A stretch of DNA of 64,000 nt from Actinomadura litoris (lineage in GTDB: Bacteria; Actinomycetota; Actinomycetes; Streptosporangiales; Streptosporangiaceae). Positions 17,172 through 25,199 of this stretch are shown here, piece by piece. The stretch lies in NCBI RefSeq assembly GCF_009733595.1, contig NZ_WOFH01000019.1:1-64000 (forward strand), read 5' to 3'. The number at the start of each line of letters is the position of its first letter. Position 1 is the first letter of the stretch. Under the pieces are notes generated by a model, which searched no databases, was not told the DNA's origin, and saw only the letters and a list, made by a program, of their open reading frames with translations. Made by a program: the position numbers and the translations under genes.

Positions 17172-18347
17172 TTGAGCACGCTCAGCAGGGCCCGCCGGGG
17201 CGTCGCCGCGGGAGTCGGGGCCGTGGCGCTCCTCGCGGGAACGGGAGTGGCCGCCGCGTCGCCCGGTGGGACGACGCTCCAGCGGGACGTGGACGCGGTC
17301 AGGGCCGCCGGGGTGACCGGCGTCCTGGCGGAGACGAGCGCGCCGGGCGGGACGGAGGAGGCCCGCGCCGGCGTCATGGACGTCCGCACCGGGCGCCCGA
17401 TCCCCCGGGGCGCGTCGTTCCGGGGCGGCAGCAACACCAAGACGTACGTGGCCACCGTCGTCCTCCAGCTCGTCGGGGAGGGGCGGATGAGCCTGGAGGA
17501 CACCGTCGACCGGTGGCTGCCCGGCCTCGTCCGGGGCAACGGCAACGACGGGCGGAAGATCACGGTCCGGAACCTGCTCCAGCACACGAGCGGGCTCTAC
17601 AACTACACCCACGACCTCCCGTTCGAGACGCGGGAGGACCTCGACGCCCACCGGTTCGACCACTACACCTCCGAGCGGCTGGTGGGGCTGGCGCTGCGGC
17701 ACCGCCCGGAGTTCGAGCCGGGCGAGACCGGGCCGGACGGGAACCCCAGGTGGTCGTACTGCAACACCGGCTACGTCCTCGCCGGGATGATCGTGGAGCG
17801 GGTCACCGGGCACCGGTGGGACGAGGAGGTCATGCGGCGGATCGTCCGGCCGCTCGGCCTCACGCACACCGCGTTCGCGCACGGCGTGGAGTTCCCCGGT
17901 CGGCACCCGCGCGGCTACCAGCAGTTCGAGGACGGCGGCCCGCTGCTGGACGCCACCGCGATGGACTACAGCTGGGCGTCCTCGGCGGGCAACCTGGTCA
18001 CGACCGCCGCCGACCACAACCGGTTCCTCCGGGCGCTGTTCGGCGGGCGGCTGCTGCGGCCCGCCGAGTTCGCCGAGATGCGCCGGACCGTCCCGGACGA
18101 CCTGGACGGGTCCCTCGCCGGCAGCCGGTACGGCCTCGGTCTGATGTGGTTCCCGCTGGGCTGCTCCAAGGCCGGGTACTGGGGGCACGGCGGCGACACG
18201 CCCGGCTACATGACCCGCGGCGGCGTCACCCCGGACGGGCGCCGCGCCGTCACGGTCAACGTCTCGACGCAGCTCGACGGCGACGCCGGGGACCGCGAGG
18301 ACCTGGCGGCCGGGGTGGTCGTCCGCGACGCGCTCTGCGCGCGGTGA
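17172..18347 (+). CDS. secreted serine hydrolase, class C beta-lactamase/D-Ala-D-Ala carboxypeptidase fold
   Basis: A 391-residue exported serine hydrolase. The first 30 or so residues are a signal peptide (RRGVAAGVGAVALLAG, then AAASPGG). The catalytic SxxK is SNTK (Ser87, Lys90), the YxN motif is YCN (Tyr196, Asn198) and the third motif is HGG at 339-341. This is the class C beta-lactamase/DD-peptidase/esterase superfamily (EstB, Streptomyces R61). It may act on peptidoglycan peptides or esters in the envelope; resistance function cannot be claimed. The TTG start at 17172 has gaggga six bases upstream, while the upstream GTG at 17148 has no ribosome binding site and would put charged residues before the signal peptide. 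Confidence 0.85.
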   Translation: MSTLSRARRGVAAGVGAVALLAGTGVAAASPGGTTLQRDVDAVRAAGVTGVLAETSAPGGTEEARAGVMDVRTGRPIPRGASFRGGSNTKTYVATVVLQLVGEGRMSLEDTVDRWLPGLVRGNGNDGRKITVRNLLQHTSGLYNYTHDLPFETREDLDAHRFDHYTSERLVGLALRHRPEFEPGETGPDGNPRWSYCNTGYVLAGMIVERVTGHRWDEEVMRRIVRPLGLTHTAFAHGVEFPGRHPRGYQQFEDGGPLLDATAMDYSWASSAGNLVTTAADHNRFLRALFGGRLLRPAEFAEMRRTVPDDLDGSLAGSRYGLGLMWFPLGCSKAGYWGHGGDTPGYMTRGGVTPDGRRAVTVNVSTQLDGDAGDREDLAAGVVVRDALCAR

Positions 18348-18378
18348 CCGGCGGCTCCGCCTGAGGTGATCGGCGGGC

Positions 18379-18424
18379 GGGGGGGGGGGCCCCCCCCCGG
18401 GCCCCCCCCCCCCCCCCCCCCCCC
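18379..18424. other. extreme G/C homopolymer tract
   Basis: Eleven G (18379-18389) run straight into nine C, then GGG, then twenty-three C (18402-18424). It lies between the serine hydrolase and DUF899 genes, which converge here. Runs of this length are rare even at this GC content and are error-prone, so the exact lengths may be a sequencing or assembly artefact; a hairpin between the G and C runs could also act as a terminator. Confidence 0.6.
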
Positions 18425-18510
18425 GGCCGCCGCGTTCGGCGCCCCGCCGGGGGCGGGCGCCGGTGGGAAGGCGCGGCGGTGCCCGGGTCAGGTCGGTGCC
18501 CGACGAGGCG

Positions 18511-19278
18511 TCAGGAGTACTCGTCGTCGTACTCGTCGGGGTAGGGGAGCCTGCCGCCCGCCGCGACGCCGCCCGAGCCGCGTCCCTCGGGCCTCTCCCA
18601 CGGCTCCTGGCGGCCGAGGGCCGTCAGATCGAGGAAGTAGTAGGAGCCGCCGACCTGCTCGGCGCCGCGCGCGTACATGGAATACGTGTGGTAGACGGTG
18701 TCGCCGTCGCGCAGGAAGCAGCTCGTGCCGGGCATCTCCAGCGGCCGCTCGTCCCCGAAGGACGTCCCCGCCCGCTCGAACTCCCCGATCGGGCGGTAGT
18801 TGTACTCCTCCGGCGCGACCGACCCGTCGATCGTCACGTGGAAGTCGTGGTTGAACCGGCTTCCGAACGAGGAGTACCAGGGGAACACCCAGCCCATCCC
18901 GGCCCGGAACGGCCCGATCTTCGCCTGCGGGGCGCGCGACACCGCGGCGTAGGTGGTGTCGCGGTCGTGCAGGTGGCGCAGGTGCCCGACGGAGATCTCC
19001 GCCAGCCCCGACGAGCAGCTCCGGCAGGCGCGCTCCCACGACGGGTCCCACATGACGTGGCCCACGATGAGCTGGGACCGCCCCTCGAAGAGGTCGAGCA
19101 GGCTCGCCCGGCCGTCCGGCCCCTCGAAGGCGTAGTCCTCCTCGACCCGGACCATCGGCATGCGGCGGCGCTCGGTGTTGAGCGCGTCGCGGGCCCGGGT
19201 GAGCTCCTTCTCCTTCGCGAGCAGCGCCTTGCGCGCGGCGGTCCACTCCTCGCGGGACACCACATCGGGGAGAGTCAT
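18511..19278 (-). CDS. DUF899 family thioredoxin-like protein
   Basis: A 255-residue soluble protein of the DUF899 family, which has a thioredoxin-like fold. Characteristic text includes VSREEWTAARKALLAKEKELTR at the N-terminus, RMPMVRVEEDYAFEGPDGRASLLDLF, WDPSWERACRSCSSGLAE with a CxxC-type pair, and GTSCFLRDGDTVYHTYSMYARG towards the end. Biochemical function is unknown. The C-terminus is an acidic tail (YPDEYDDEYS). The start is the Met before TLPDVV; the longer open frame upstream is an antisense shadow of the next genes. Confidence 0.82.
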   Translation of the reverse strand: MTLPDVVSREEWTAARKALLAKEKELTRARDALNTERRRMPMVRVEEDYAFEGPDGRASLLDLFEGRSQLIVGHVMWDPSWERACRSCSSGLAEISVGHLRHLHDRDTTYAAVSRAPQAKIGPFRAGMGWVFPWYSSFGSRFNHDFHVTIDGSVAPEEYNYRPIGEFERAGTSFGDERPLEMPGTSCFLRDGDTVYHTYSMYARGAEQVGGSYYFLDLTALGRQEPWERPEGRGSGGVAAGGRLPYPDEYDDEYS

Positions 19279-19431
19279 GCCTGGTCCTCCGTCCGGAATC
19301 GGGTTCCTTGCGCCGTCATCCGATACAGACTCGGGGGCGCTCGCGAACTCATCGGTCCGGCGGCGGTGACTTCCGGGCCTCCGGACGGTCGGTTCCTGTG
19401 AGGGACGGAAACCCCGAGGAGATGAGGGCGC

Positions 19432-20043
19432 ATGGGCTCGGTGGACACGGCGGCGTCGACGAGGCCGCCGGAGGGGCGGGGACCCGCACTCCTGGAGGAG
19501 GCGATCGGGTACGCGCTGCGCGCGCTGGAGGACGTGACGCCCGCGGCCCTGGGCCGTCCGACGCCCTGCCGGGGCTGGGACCTCGAAACGCTGCTGCGGC
19601 ACACCGGCGAGTCGCTGGCGGCGCTGCTGGAGGCCGTCGACACCGGCCGCGTCCGCCTCGTCCCGCGCCCGGAGGCGGGGCCGGAGGAGGGGAAGGAGCC
19701 GATCGCGGTGTTCCGCGAGGGCGCGGAGCGGCTCCTCGGCGCCTGGACGGAGGCCCCCGGCCCGGTCACCGTCGGCGGATCCGCCCTCTGCGCGGACCTC
19801 GTCGCCGGGACGGGCGCCATCGAGATCGCCGTGCACGGCTGGGACGTCGCGCAGGCCGCCGGCCGGCCCCGCCCCGTCCCGCCCGCGCTCGCCGGGGCCC
19901 TGCTGGAACTCGCGCCGACGCTGGTCTCCGGCGCCACCCGGCACGGGCTGTTCGCCCCGCCCGTCCCGGTGCCCGGCACGGCCGGGGCGGGCGAGCGGCT
20001 GCTCGCCTACCTCGGGCGCGACCCGGCGGGCCGCCCCGGCTGA
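19432..20043 (+). CDS. TIGR03086-type DinB/maleylpyruvate isomerase-like metal-binding protein
   Basis: A 203-residue helical protein. The N-terminal four-helix region has the PTPCRGWDLETLLRHTGES motif of the mycothiol-dependent maleylpyruvate isomerase-like family, and EIAVHGWDVAQAAG supplies further metal-site His residues; together they suggest a DinB-type Zn/Ni site (roughly the His of LLRH and of AVHGW). Family members use or detoxify with mycothiol; the reaction here is unknown. Its 3' end overlaps the convergent coiled-coil gene by 37 bases. Start ATG is preceded by gaggagatgagggcgc. Confidence 0.75.
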   Translation: MGSVDTAASTRPPEGRGPALLEEAIGYALRALEDVTPAALGRPTPCRGWDLETLLRHTGESLAALLEAVDTGRVRLVPRPEAGPEEGKEPIAVFREGAERLLGAWTEAPGPVTVGGSALCADLVAGTGAIEIAVHGWDVAQAAGRPRPVPPALAGALLELAPTLVSGATRHGLFAPPVPVPGTAGAGERLLAYLGRDPAGRPG

Positions 20044-20945
20044 CCTCGGCCCCCGGCGGCGGCGCCGGCCGCGTCGGCCGCCGCGCGCGCCTCCCGCGCC
20101 GCGTCCTCGGCGCGGGAGAGGGCCCGCTCGGCCCGCTCGGCCCGGTGCTCCGCCGCGTCGCGGTCGGCGACGGCCCGCTCCAGCTCGTGCCGCAGCCGCC
20201 CCACCTCGCCGGCCGCCGACCCGGCCGCCGCCCTCGCCTCCGCGGCCCGCTCCCGGTGCCCGGCGAGCGCGGCCTCCGCCTCGTCGGCGCGCCTGCGCAG
20301 CGTCTCCGCCCGCCGCACCCGCGCCGCACTCGGTTTGGGCTCCGGCTTGGGCTCGGGTTTCGGTTCGGGCCTCGGCTTGGGCTTCTCGGCCTCGGCCCGC
20401 TTCCGCCGCGTCCCGGCGCGCTCGTCCTTCGCGGGCGCCTTCCGGGGCCGCGCCGCCCTCTCGGCGGGCGTGGGGAAGCCCACCGGGCCGAAGCCGCTGT
20501 GGCTGCGCGGCTGCGCGAGGCGGCCCTCGCGGACCTCGTCCGCGACGTCCGGGTCGACGGTCGCGGCCTGGAGCGTGTCCTCGACCTCCCGGACGGCCTG
20601 GTCGCGCAGCGGACGGCCCGCCGCCGAGGCCAGCTCGCCCGCCGTCCGCACCAGGTCGCGGACGAGCCCCGCCCGGCGCCGCTCCAGGTCGCCGAGGCCG
20701 CCCGACCCCCACGCCGCCCGGATCTCCCCGCCGACGTCCAGCAGGCGGCCGAGGTCGTCCGCGGCGGAGCGGGCGAGCTGGTTGACCGCCCACGCCGGGA
20801 GCGTCGGGCGGCGCAGCGCGCCGAGGCGCTTGGCGAGCGCGGCGTCGCCCTCGTCCCTGGCCCGCCGCGACAGCCGGGTCCTGACCGCCACGAACTCGTC
20901 CGGGGTGACGCCGTACAGCTCCCCGGCGGCGCTGGAGAAGTCCAC
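20007..20945 (-). CDS. coiled-coil hypothetical protein
   Basis: A 312-residue actinobacterial protein of unknown function. The N-terminal domain (1-170) has the recurring LYGVTPDEFVAVRTRLSRRARDEGD and LRRPTLPAWAVNQLARS text seen in uncharacterised actinobacterial proteins. A Pro/Lys/Glu repeat (PKPEPKPEPKP, about 200-215) links to a long Ala/Arg/Glu-rich coiled coil (about 215-300). No membrane helix. It overlaps the convergent gene by 37 bases at the 3' end and starts 91 bases before the divergent PadR gene. Confidence 0.7.
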   Translation of the reverse strand: MDFSSAAGELYGVTPDEFVAVRTRLSRRARDEGDAALAKRLGALRRPTLPAWAVNQLARSAADDLGRLLDVGGEIRAAWGSGGLGDLERRRAGLVRDLVRTAGELASAAGRPLRDQAVREVEDTLQAATVDPDVADEVREGRLAQPRSHSGFGPVGFPTPAERAARPRKAPAKDERAGTRRKRAEAEKPKPRPEPKPEPKPEPKPSAARVRRAETLRRRADEAEAALAGHRERAAEARAAAGSAAGEVGRLRHELERAVADRDAAEHRAERAERALSRAEDAAREARAAADAAGAAAGGRGQPGRPAGSRPR

Positions 20946-20973
20946 GACCGGTCTCTACCCGCTCCGCGCCCGC

Positions 20974-21016
20974 TGGACGAGGACCGGGCGCCGTGCCTAT
21001 ACTCGCCAACGAGTAT
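20974..21016 (+). promoter_or_regulatory. padR promoter with overlapping palindromic operator
   Basis: A -35-like TGGACG (20974-20979) and a near-consensus -10 TATACT (20998-21003) are 18 bp apart. The -10 is covered by an 18-bp palindrome, ATACTCG-N4-CGAGTAT (20999-21016), the expected position for autorepression by the PadR protein encoded from 21036. Confidence 0.6.
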
Positions 21017-21035
21017 TCGTATCCGAGGAGCTGAG

Positions 21036-21677
21036 ATGGCCAAGCGGCGCAAGGTGGGCAACCTCCTCGCCCTCGCCGTGCTCTCGACGGTCACCGCCAG
21101 GCCGATGCACCCGTACGAGATGGCCTCGCTGATGCGCGCCCGGGGCAAGGACCGCGACATCGACATCAAGTGGGGGACGCTCTACACCGTCGTCCGCAAC
21201 CTGGAGAAGCACGGCTTCCTCGCCGTCGAGGGGAGCGTGCGCGAGGGGGCGCGGCCGGAGCGGACCGTCTACCGCATCACCGACGCCGGGCGCGAGGAGC
21301 TCGCCGACTGGGTCCGCGAGCTGGTCGCGGTCCCCGAGCGCGAGTCCCCGCGCTTCGTCGCCGCGCTCTCGGTGCTCGGCGCGCTCGGCCCGGACGAGGC
21401 GTCGGAGCTGATGCGGCGCCGGCTGGGCACGCTGGAGCGGGAGATCGCCGAGCAGGACGCGGCGCTCGCGGACGCGGCGGACGTCCCCCGCGTCTTCCTC
21501 ATCGAGTCCGAGTACGAGCTGGCCATGCGCAGGGCGGAGGCCGCCTGGGTGCGCGCCCTGCTGGCCGACATCGCCGCGGGCACGTTGCAGGGCCTGGACC
21601 TGTGGCGCGCCTTCCACGAGACCGGCGAGATACCGCCCGAGATGGCGGAGCTGGCGGAGAGGGGCGCCGAGGAGTAG
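21036..21677 (+). CDS. PadR family transcriptional regulator
   Basis: A 213-residue repressor-type protein. Residues 8-95 form the PadR winged helix (LLALAVLSTVTARPMHPYEMASLMRARG, KWGTLYTVVRNLEKHGFL, RTVYRITDAGREELADWV); the rest is the helical dimerisation domain of the VirR/PadR-C type. The ATG has gaggag six bases upstream. It is followed by a hairpin and then by an ABC exporter, the usual partner of PadR proteins of the LmrR kind, so it probably senses an exported drug or metabolite. The 18-bp palindrome over its own promoter suggests autoregulation. Confidence 0.9.
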   Translation: MAKRRKVGNLLALAVLSTVTARPMHPYEMASLMRARGKDRDIDIKWGTLYTVVRNLEKHGFLAVEGSVREGARPERTVYRITDAGREELADWVRELVAVPERESPRFVAALSVLGALGPDEASELMRRRLGTLEREIAEQDAALADAADVPRVFLIESEYELAMRRAEAAWVRALLADIAAGTLQGLDLWRAFHETGEIPPEMAELAERGAEE

Positions 21678-21686
21678 CCGAAGAAG

Positions 21687-21724
21687 GGCCCCGGCGGAGG
21701 TGCGGCAACACCTCCGCCGGGGCC
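21687..21724 (+). terminator. hairpin between padR and the ABC exporter genes
   Basis: A perfect 16-bp stem (21687-21702 with 21709-21724) with a 6-nt loop lies 10 bases after the padR stop. It could end the padR transcript or attenuate read-through into the exporter genes that begin at 21822. There is no U-run. Confidence 0.65.
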
Positions 21725-21821
21725 GGGAACCCACCACCCGACCCGCTCGCGGAGCGGGCCCCGGCGGCGAGACCGCAGTCACAGCCTAGCCCGGGGCCCT
21801 CCGCGGACAACGGAGGAGACC

Positions 21822-22829
21822 ATGGCTCACGCCATCGAGGCCGACGGCCTCGTGAAGAACTACCCCGGCGACGTCCGGGCCCTGGACGGACTGTCGATCA
21901 CCCTCGGGCAGGGCGAGATCCTCGGGCTGCTCGGCCCGAACGGCGCCGGCAAGTCCACCACCGTCAAGATCCTCACCACGCTGGTCAGGCCGGACGCCGG
22001 CACGGCGGCGGTGGCCGGGCACGACGTGCTCCGCCGCCCCGACCGGGTCCGCCGCGTCATCGGCGTCGTGTCGCAGCGCTCGGGCGCCGACCCCGAGGCC
22101 ACCGGCCGCGAGAACCTCGTCCTGCAGGCCCGGCTGTACGGGACGGGCGGCGCGCAGGCCCGCCGCCGCGCCGACGAGCTGCTGGAGCGGTTCGGGCTGG
22201 GGGAGGCGGCCTCCCGGAAGGTGAAGACCTATTCCGGGGGGACGCGGCGGCGGCTGGACGTGGCGCTCGGCCTCGTCCACCGGCCGCGCGTGCTGTTCCT
22301 GGACGAGCCCACCACCGGCCTCGACCCGGAGGCGCGCGCGTCGATGTGGGCGGAGATCGCCGCCCTCGCCGGGGACGAGGCCCTGGCGATCCTGCTCACC
22401 ACCCACTACCTGGACGAGGCCGACCGGCTCGCGCGGCGGCTGGCCATCGTCGACCGGGGCGGTGTCGTCGCCGAGGGCACGCCGGACGCGCTGAAGGGCG
22501 AGCTGCGCGGCGACGCCGTCCACCTGGAGTGGGGCGAGACCCCCGAGGAGGCGCCGGTGCGGGCCGCGCTCGGCCGGCTGCCCGGCCTCCGCGACGTGGT
22601 CCTGGACGGCCCGCGGCTCAGCGCGCGCGCCGACGACGGCGCCGCCGCCGTGCCCGCCGTCCTCGCCGCGCTCGACCAGGCCGGGGTGCCGGCCGCCGCG
22701 GTGACCGTCGCGCGACCGTCCCTGGACGACGTCTACCTGCGCTACGCGGGCCGCCGCTTCGCCCAGGCCGACACCGCGGGCACCGCCGACGCGGCCGCCG
22801 AGCCCGCCGCCACGGGAGGCGCCCGATGA
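21822..22829 (+). CDS. ABC exporter ATP-binding protein, DrrA type
   Basis: A 335-residue ATPase of the daunorubicin-resistance (DrrA) family. Walker A is GPNGAGKST near residue 38, the signature is YSGGTRRRLDVA near 140, Walker B is VLFLDEPTTGLD near 160 and the switch His is in LTTHYLDEADRLA. The C-terminal extension (about 215-335) with its PSLDDVYL element is typical of DrrA-like proteins. It energises the permease encoded immediately downstream, whose ATG overlaps its TGA. The last 20 residues are Ala/Thr-rich. The likely regulator is the PadR protein just upstream. Confidence 0.9.
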   Translation: MAHAIEADGLVKNYPGDVRALDGLSITLGQGEILGLLGPNGAGKSTTVKILTTLVRPDAGTAAVAGHDVLRRPDRVRRVIGVVSQRSGADPEATGRENLVLQARLYGTGGAQARRRADELLERFGLGEAASRKVKTYSGGTRRRLDVALGLVHRPRVLFLDEPTTGLDPEARASMWAEIAALAGDEALAILLTTHYLDEADRLARRLAIVDRGGVVAEGTPDALKGELRGDAVHLEWGETPEEAPVRAALGRLPGLRDVVLDGPRLSARADDGAAAVPAVLAALDQAGVPAAAVTVARPSLDDVYLRYAGRRFAQADTAGTADAAAEPAATGGAR

Positions 22830-23602
22830 CCGCCCTGATCGCCGGGACCTGGTGGATGACGCACCGCCGGCTGTCCGCGCTCGTCCGCAACCCCGCGATG
22901 CTGATCATGTCGCTCGCCCAGCCGGTCATCTGGCTGTTCCTGTTCGGCCAGCTCTTCAAGCGGGTCGTGGAGCTGCCCGGCTTCGGCGCCGGGTCCTACC
23001 TGGACTACCTCGTCCCCGGCGTCGTGATCATGAACGCGGTGTCGCTGAACTCCTTCGCCGGGATGGCCACGCTCGACGAGATCGAGCGCGGCACCCTCAA
23101 CCGGTTCCTGGTCACCCCGGTGCGGCGGAGCGCGCTCGCCAACGCGGGCGTGATCGAGCAGGCGCTCAGCACCGCGTTCCAGTCGCTGGTCATCATCGCG
23201 CTCGGCTGGGCCGGCGGCGCGCACTACCCGGGCGCCGCCGCCGGGCTGCCGATCCTCGTCGCGGCGTCGGTGCTGATCGGCGTCGTGCTCGCCGAGCTGT
23301 CCACCACGCTCGCGCTGCTGGTGCGCGACCGGAACACCATCATCATGCTGAACGTGATGCTGCTGCTCCCGCTGACGTTCCTGTCCTCGGCGTTCATGGC
23401 CAAGGGCCTGATGCCGGGCTGGATGCGGCACGTCGCGTCCGGGAACCCGGTGAGCTGGGCCCTGGACGCCGGACGCGCGGCGCTCGCCGACGACCCGGAC
23501 TGGGGCGCGGTCGCGGGGCACGCCGCCCCGCTGCTGGCGCTGGCGGCGGCGACGGTGGGGCTCGCGGTCTTCTCCTTCCGCAGCTACCAGAGGTCGCAGT
23601 GA
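22826..23602 (+). CDS. ABC-2 type exporter permease, DrrB type
   Basis: A 258-residue integral membrane protein with six predicted helices. It has the ABC-2 permease hallmarks: a cytoplasmic N-terminus (THRRLSALVRNPAMLI), PVIWLFLFGQLF in helix 1, LVPGVVIMNAV, the intracellular RGTLNRFLVTPVRRS loop, and the late segment LTFLSSAFMAKGLMPGWMRHVASGNPVSW. It forms the channel of the exporter with the ATPase gene it overlaps by four bases (ATGA). The substrate is unknown. The gene ends 17 bases from the convergent M20 peptidase gene. Confidence 0.88.
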   Translation: MTALIAGTWWMTHRRLSALVRNPAMLIMSLAQPVIWLFLFGQLFKRVVELPGFGAGSYLDYLVPGVVIMNAVSLNSFAGMATLDEIERGTLNRFLVTPVRRSALANAGVIEQALSTAFQSLVIIALGWAGGAHYPGAAAGLPILVAASVLIGVVLAELSTTLALLVRDRNTIIMLNVMLLLPLTFLSSAFMAKGLMPGWMRHVASGNPVSWALDAGRAALADDPDWGAVAGHAAPLLALAAATVGLAVFSFRSYQRSQ

Positions 23603-23618
23603 CGGCGGTGGCGCCCGG

Positions 23619-25001
23619 TCAGCGGGTGTCGAGGAACCGGTCCAGGACGCGGGTGCCGAAGGCCAGGCCGTCCAGCGGGACGCGCTCGTCGACCCCGTGG
23701 AACATGCCGAAGTAGTCCAGGTCCGGGCCGAGGAACAGCGGCGCGAACCCGAAGCTCGCGATGCCGAGCCCGTGGAAGGACTTGGCGTCGGTGCCGCCCG
23801 GCATCACATACGGGACGGGACGCGCCGCCGGGTCCTCGGCGCGGAGCGCGGCGGCGAGATCGGCGAAGGTGGCGCCCGCCGGATCGGCGGCGGGCGCCTC
23901 CTCGTAGTTGACGAACTCGCGCGTCACCTTCGGGCCGAGCAGCCGGTCGATCGTGGCCAGGAACTCCTCGCCGGTGCCCGGCAGGTACCGGCCGTCGACC
24001 TGCGCGGTCGCGGTCCCCGGCACGACGTTGATCTTGTATCCGGCGTCCAGCCGGGTCGGGTTGGCCGAGTTGCGGATCGTCCCCGCGAACAGCCGCCCGG
24101 CCGGCCCGAGCCGCCGCGCCTCCTCGTCGAGGCGGTCGTGGTCGATCGTGGTGCCGAGCGCGGCGGCCAGGCCGTCCAGCAGCGCCCGGACGCCCGGCGT
24201 CAGGCGGACGGGCCACTCGTGGGAGGCGATGCGCGAGACCGCGTGCGCGATCTCGGCGACCGGGTTGTCGGGCGCGGGCTTGGAGCCGTGCCCCGCGGTG
24301 CCGTGCGCGGTCAGCCGCATCCAGGTCGTGCCGCGCTCGCCGGTCGCGATCGGATAGATCCGGGCGCCGCCCGCGTGGACGCTGAAGCCGCCCGACTCGC
24401 TGATCGCCTCGGTGCACCCCTCGAAGACCTCCGGGTGCTCGCGGGCCACGAACCGGGAGCCGAGGTCGCCCGTGCACTCCTCGTCGGCGAGGAAGGCCAG
24501 CACCAGGTCGCCCCGGGTGCGGCGGCCCTCGCGCAGCCGCCGCCGGACGGTCGCGAGCGTCATCGCGAGCGTGCCCTTCATGTCGACCGCGCCGCGCCCC
24601 CACACGCATCCGTCCCGCACCTCGCCCGAGAAGGGCGGAACGCTCCACTCCGACGCCTCGGCGGGCACCACGTCGAGATGCCCGTGGATCAGGAACGGCG
24701 GGTGCGAGGGGTCGGTGCCCGGGATCCGCGCCAGCAGGCTGGCGCGGCCGGGGGCGGACTCCACGATCGTGCCGGCGACGCCCACCTCGTCCAGCAGCGC
24801 GGCGACGTACTCGGCGGCCGGACGCTCCGGACGGGCCACGCCCTCGCCCCGGTTCGTGGTGTCGATGCGGATCAGCGCGGAGCAGATCTCCGCCGCCTCA
24901 GCCCCGGCCGCCTCAGCCCCGGCCGCCTCAGCCCCGGCCGCCTCGGCGGCCCTGGGCGCCGGAGCGGCCCCGACGTCCTCGCGCACCTTCGGTTCCGTCA
25001 C
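23619..25001 (-). CDS. M20 family metallopeptidase
   Basis: A 460-residue zinc-dependent exopeptidase/deacylase of the ArgE/DapE/CPG2 superfamily. Metal and catalytic motifs are HGHLDVVPA (first metal His and the Asp), the bridging Asp in GRGAVDMKG, the general base pair in ADEECTG and the last metal His in MPGGTDAKSFHGLG/FHGVDE at the C-terminus; the lid domain carries TAHGTAGHGSKP. I take GTG 25001 as start because aaaggtgg lies upstream; a TTG at 25025 is an alternative. Residues about 20-38 are an Ala-rich repeat (AAGAEAAGAEAAGAEAA) encoded by a 15-bp tandem repeat. Its position opposite a peptide importer suggests it hydrolyses imported peptides. Confidence 0.87.
   Translation of the reverse strand: MTEPKVREDVGAAPAPRAAEAAGAEAAGAEAAGAEAAEICSALIRIDTTNRGEGVARPERPAAEYVAALLDEVGVAGTIVESAPGRASLLARIPGTDPSHPPFLIHGHLDVVPAEASEWSVPPFSGEVRDGCVWGRGAVDMKGTLAMTLATVRRRLREGRRTRGDLVLAFLADEECTGDLGSRFVAREHPEVFEGCTEAISESGGFSVHAGGARIYPIATGERGTTWMRLTAHGTAGHGSKPAPDNPVAEIAHAVSRIASHEWPVRLTPGVRALLDGLAAALGTTIDHDRLDEEARRLGPAGRLFAGTIRNSANPTRLDAGYKINVVPGTATAQVDGRYLPGTGEEFLATIDRLLGPKVTREFVNYEEAPAADPAGATFADLAAALRAEDPAARPVPYVMPGGTDAKSFHGLGIASFGFAPLFLGPDLDYFGMFHGVDERVPLDGLAFGTRVLDRFLDTR
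24896..24940. repeat. 15-bp tandem repeat, three copies
   Basis: The unit cctcagccccggccg is present three times without mismatch and is followed by a partial copy. It encodes the repeated AAGAE segment near the N-terminus of the M20 peptidase; copy number changes would keep the frame. Confidence 0.9.
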
Positions 25002-25030
25002 GCCGATACCCACCTTTCGCAACAAACCTT

Positions 25031-25059
25031 CATTTTCCCCCCGCGCTGACCTCTGTCAA
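25031..25059 (-). promoter_or_regulatory. candidate promoter of the M20 peptidase gene
   Basis: On the minus strand a consensus TTGACA (25059-25054) is followed after 16-17 bp by GAAAAT/AAAATG (about 25037-25031). The 174-bp region between the peptidase and the importer genes is the least GC-rich stretch nearby, as expected for a divergent promoter region. The promoter for the importer side is not evident. Confidence 0.4.
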
Positions 25060-25199
25060 CCAATGATCAAGAACGTATCGATCCGGTTTCGAATCGTTCA
25101 GCGCCGTACCCAAATCATCCCGCCGGTACGACGCTGCCACCAATCTGAAGAGCGCGGGCGGATGCCACGCCGCGTACGCGACAGGGCACGAGGAGGAGC

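Noticed and set aside
18511..21009. An 832-codon minus-strand frame upstream of the DUF899 protein
   Set aside because: The upstream part is a low-complexity shadow of the TIGR03086, coiled-coil and PadR regions; family similarity starts at the Met at 19278.
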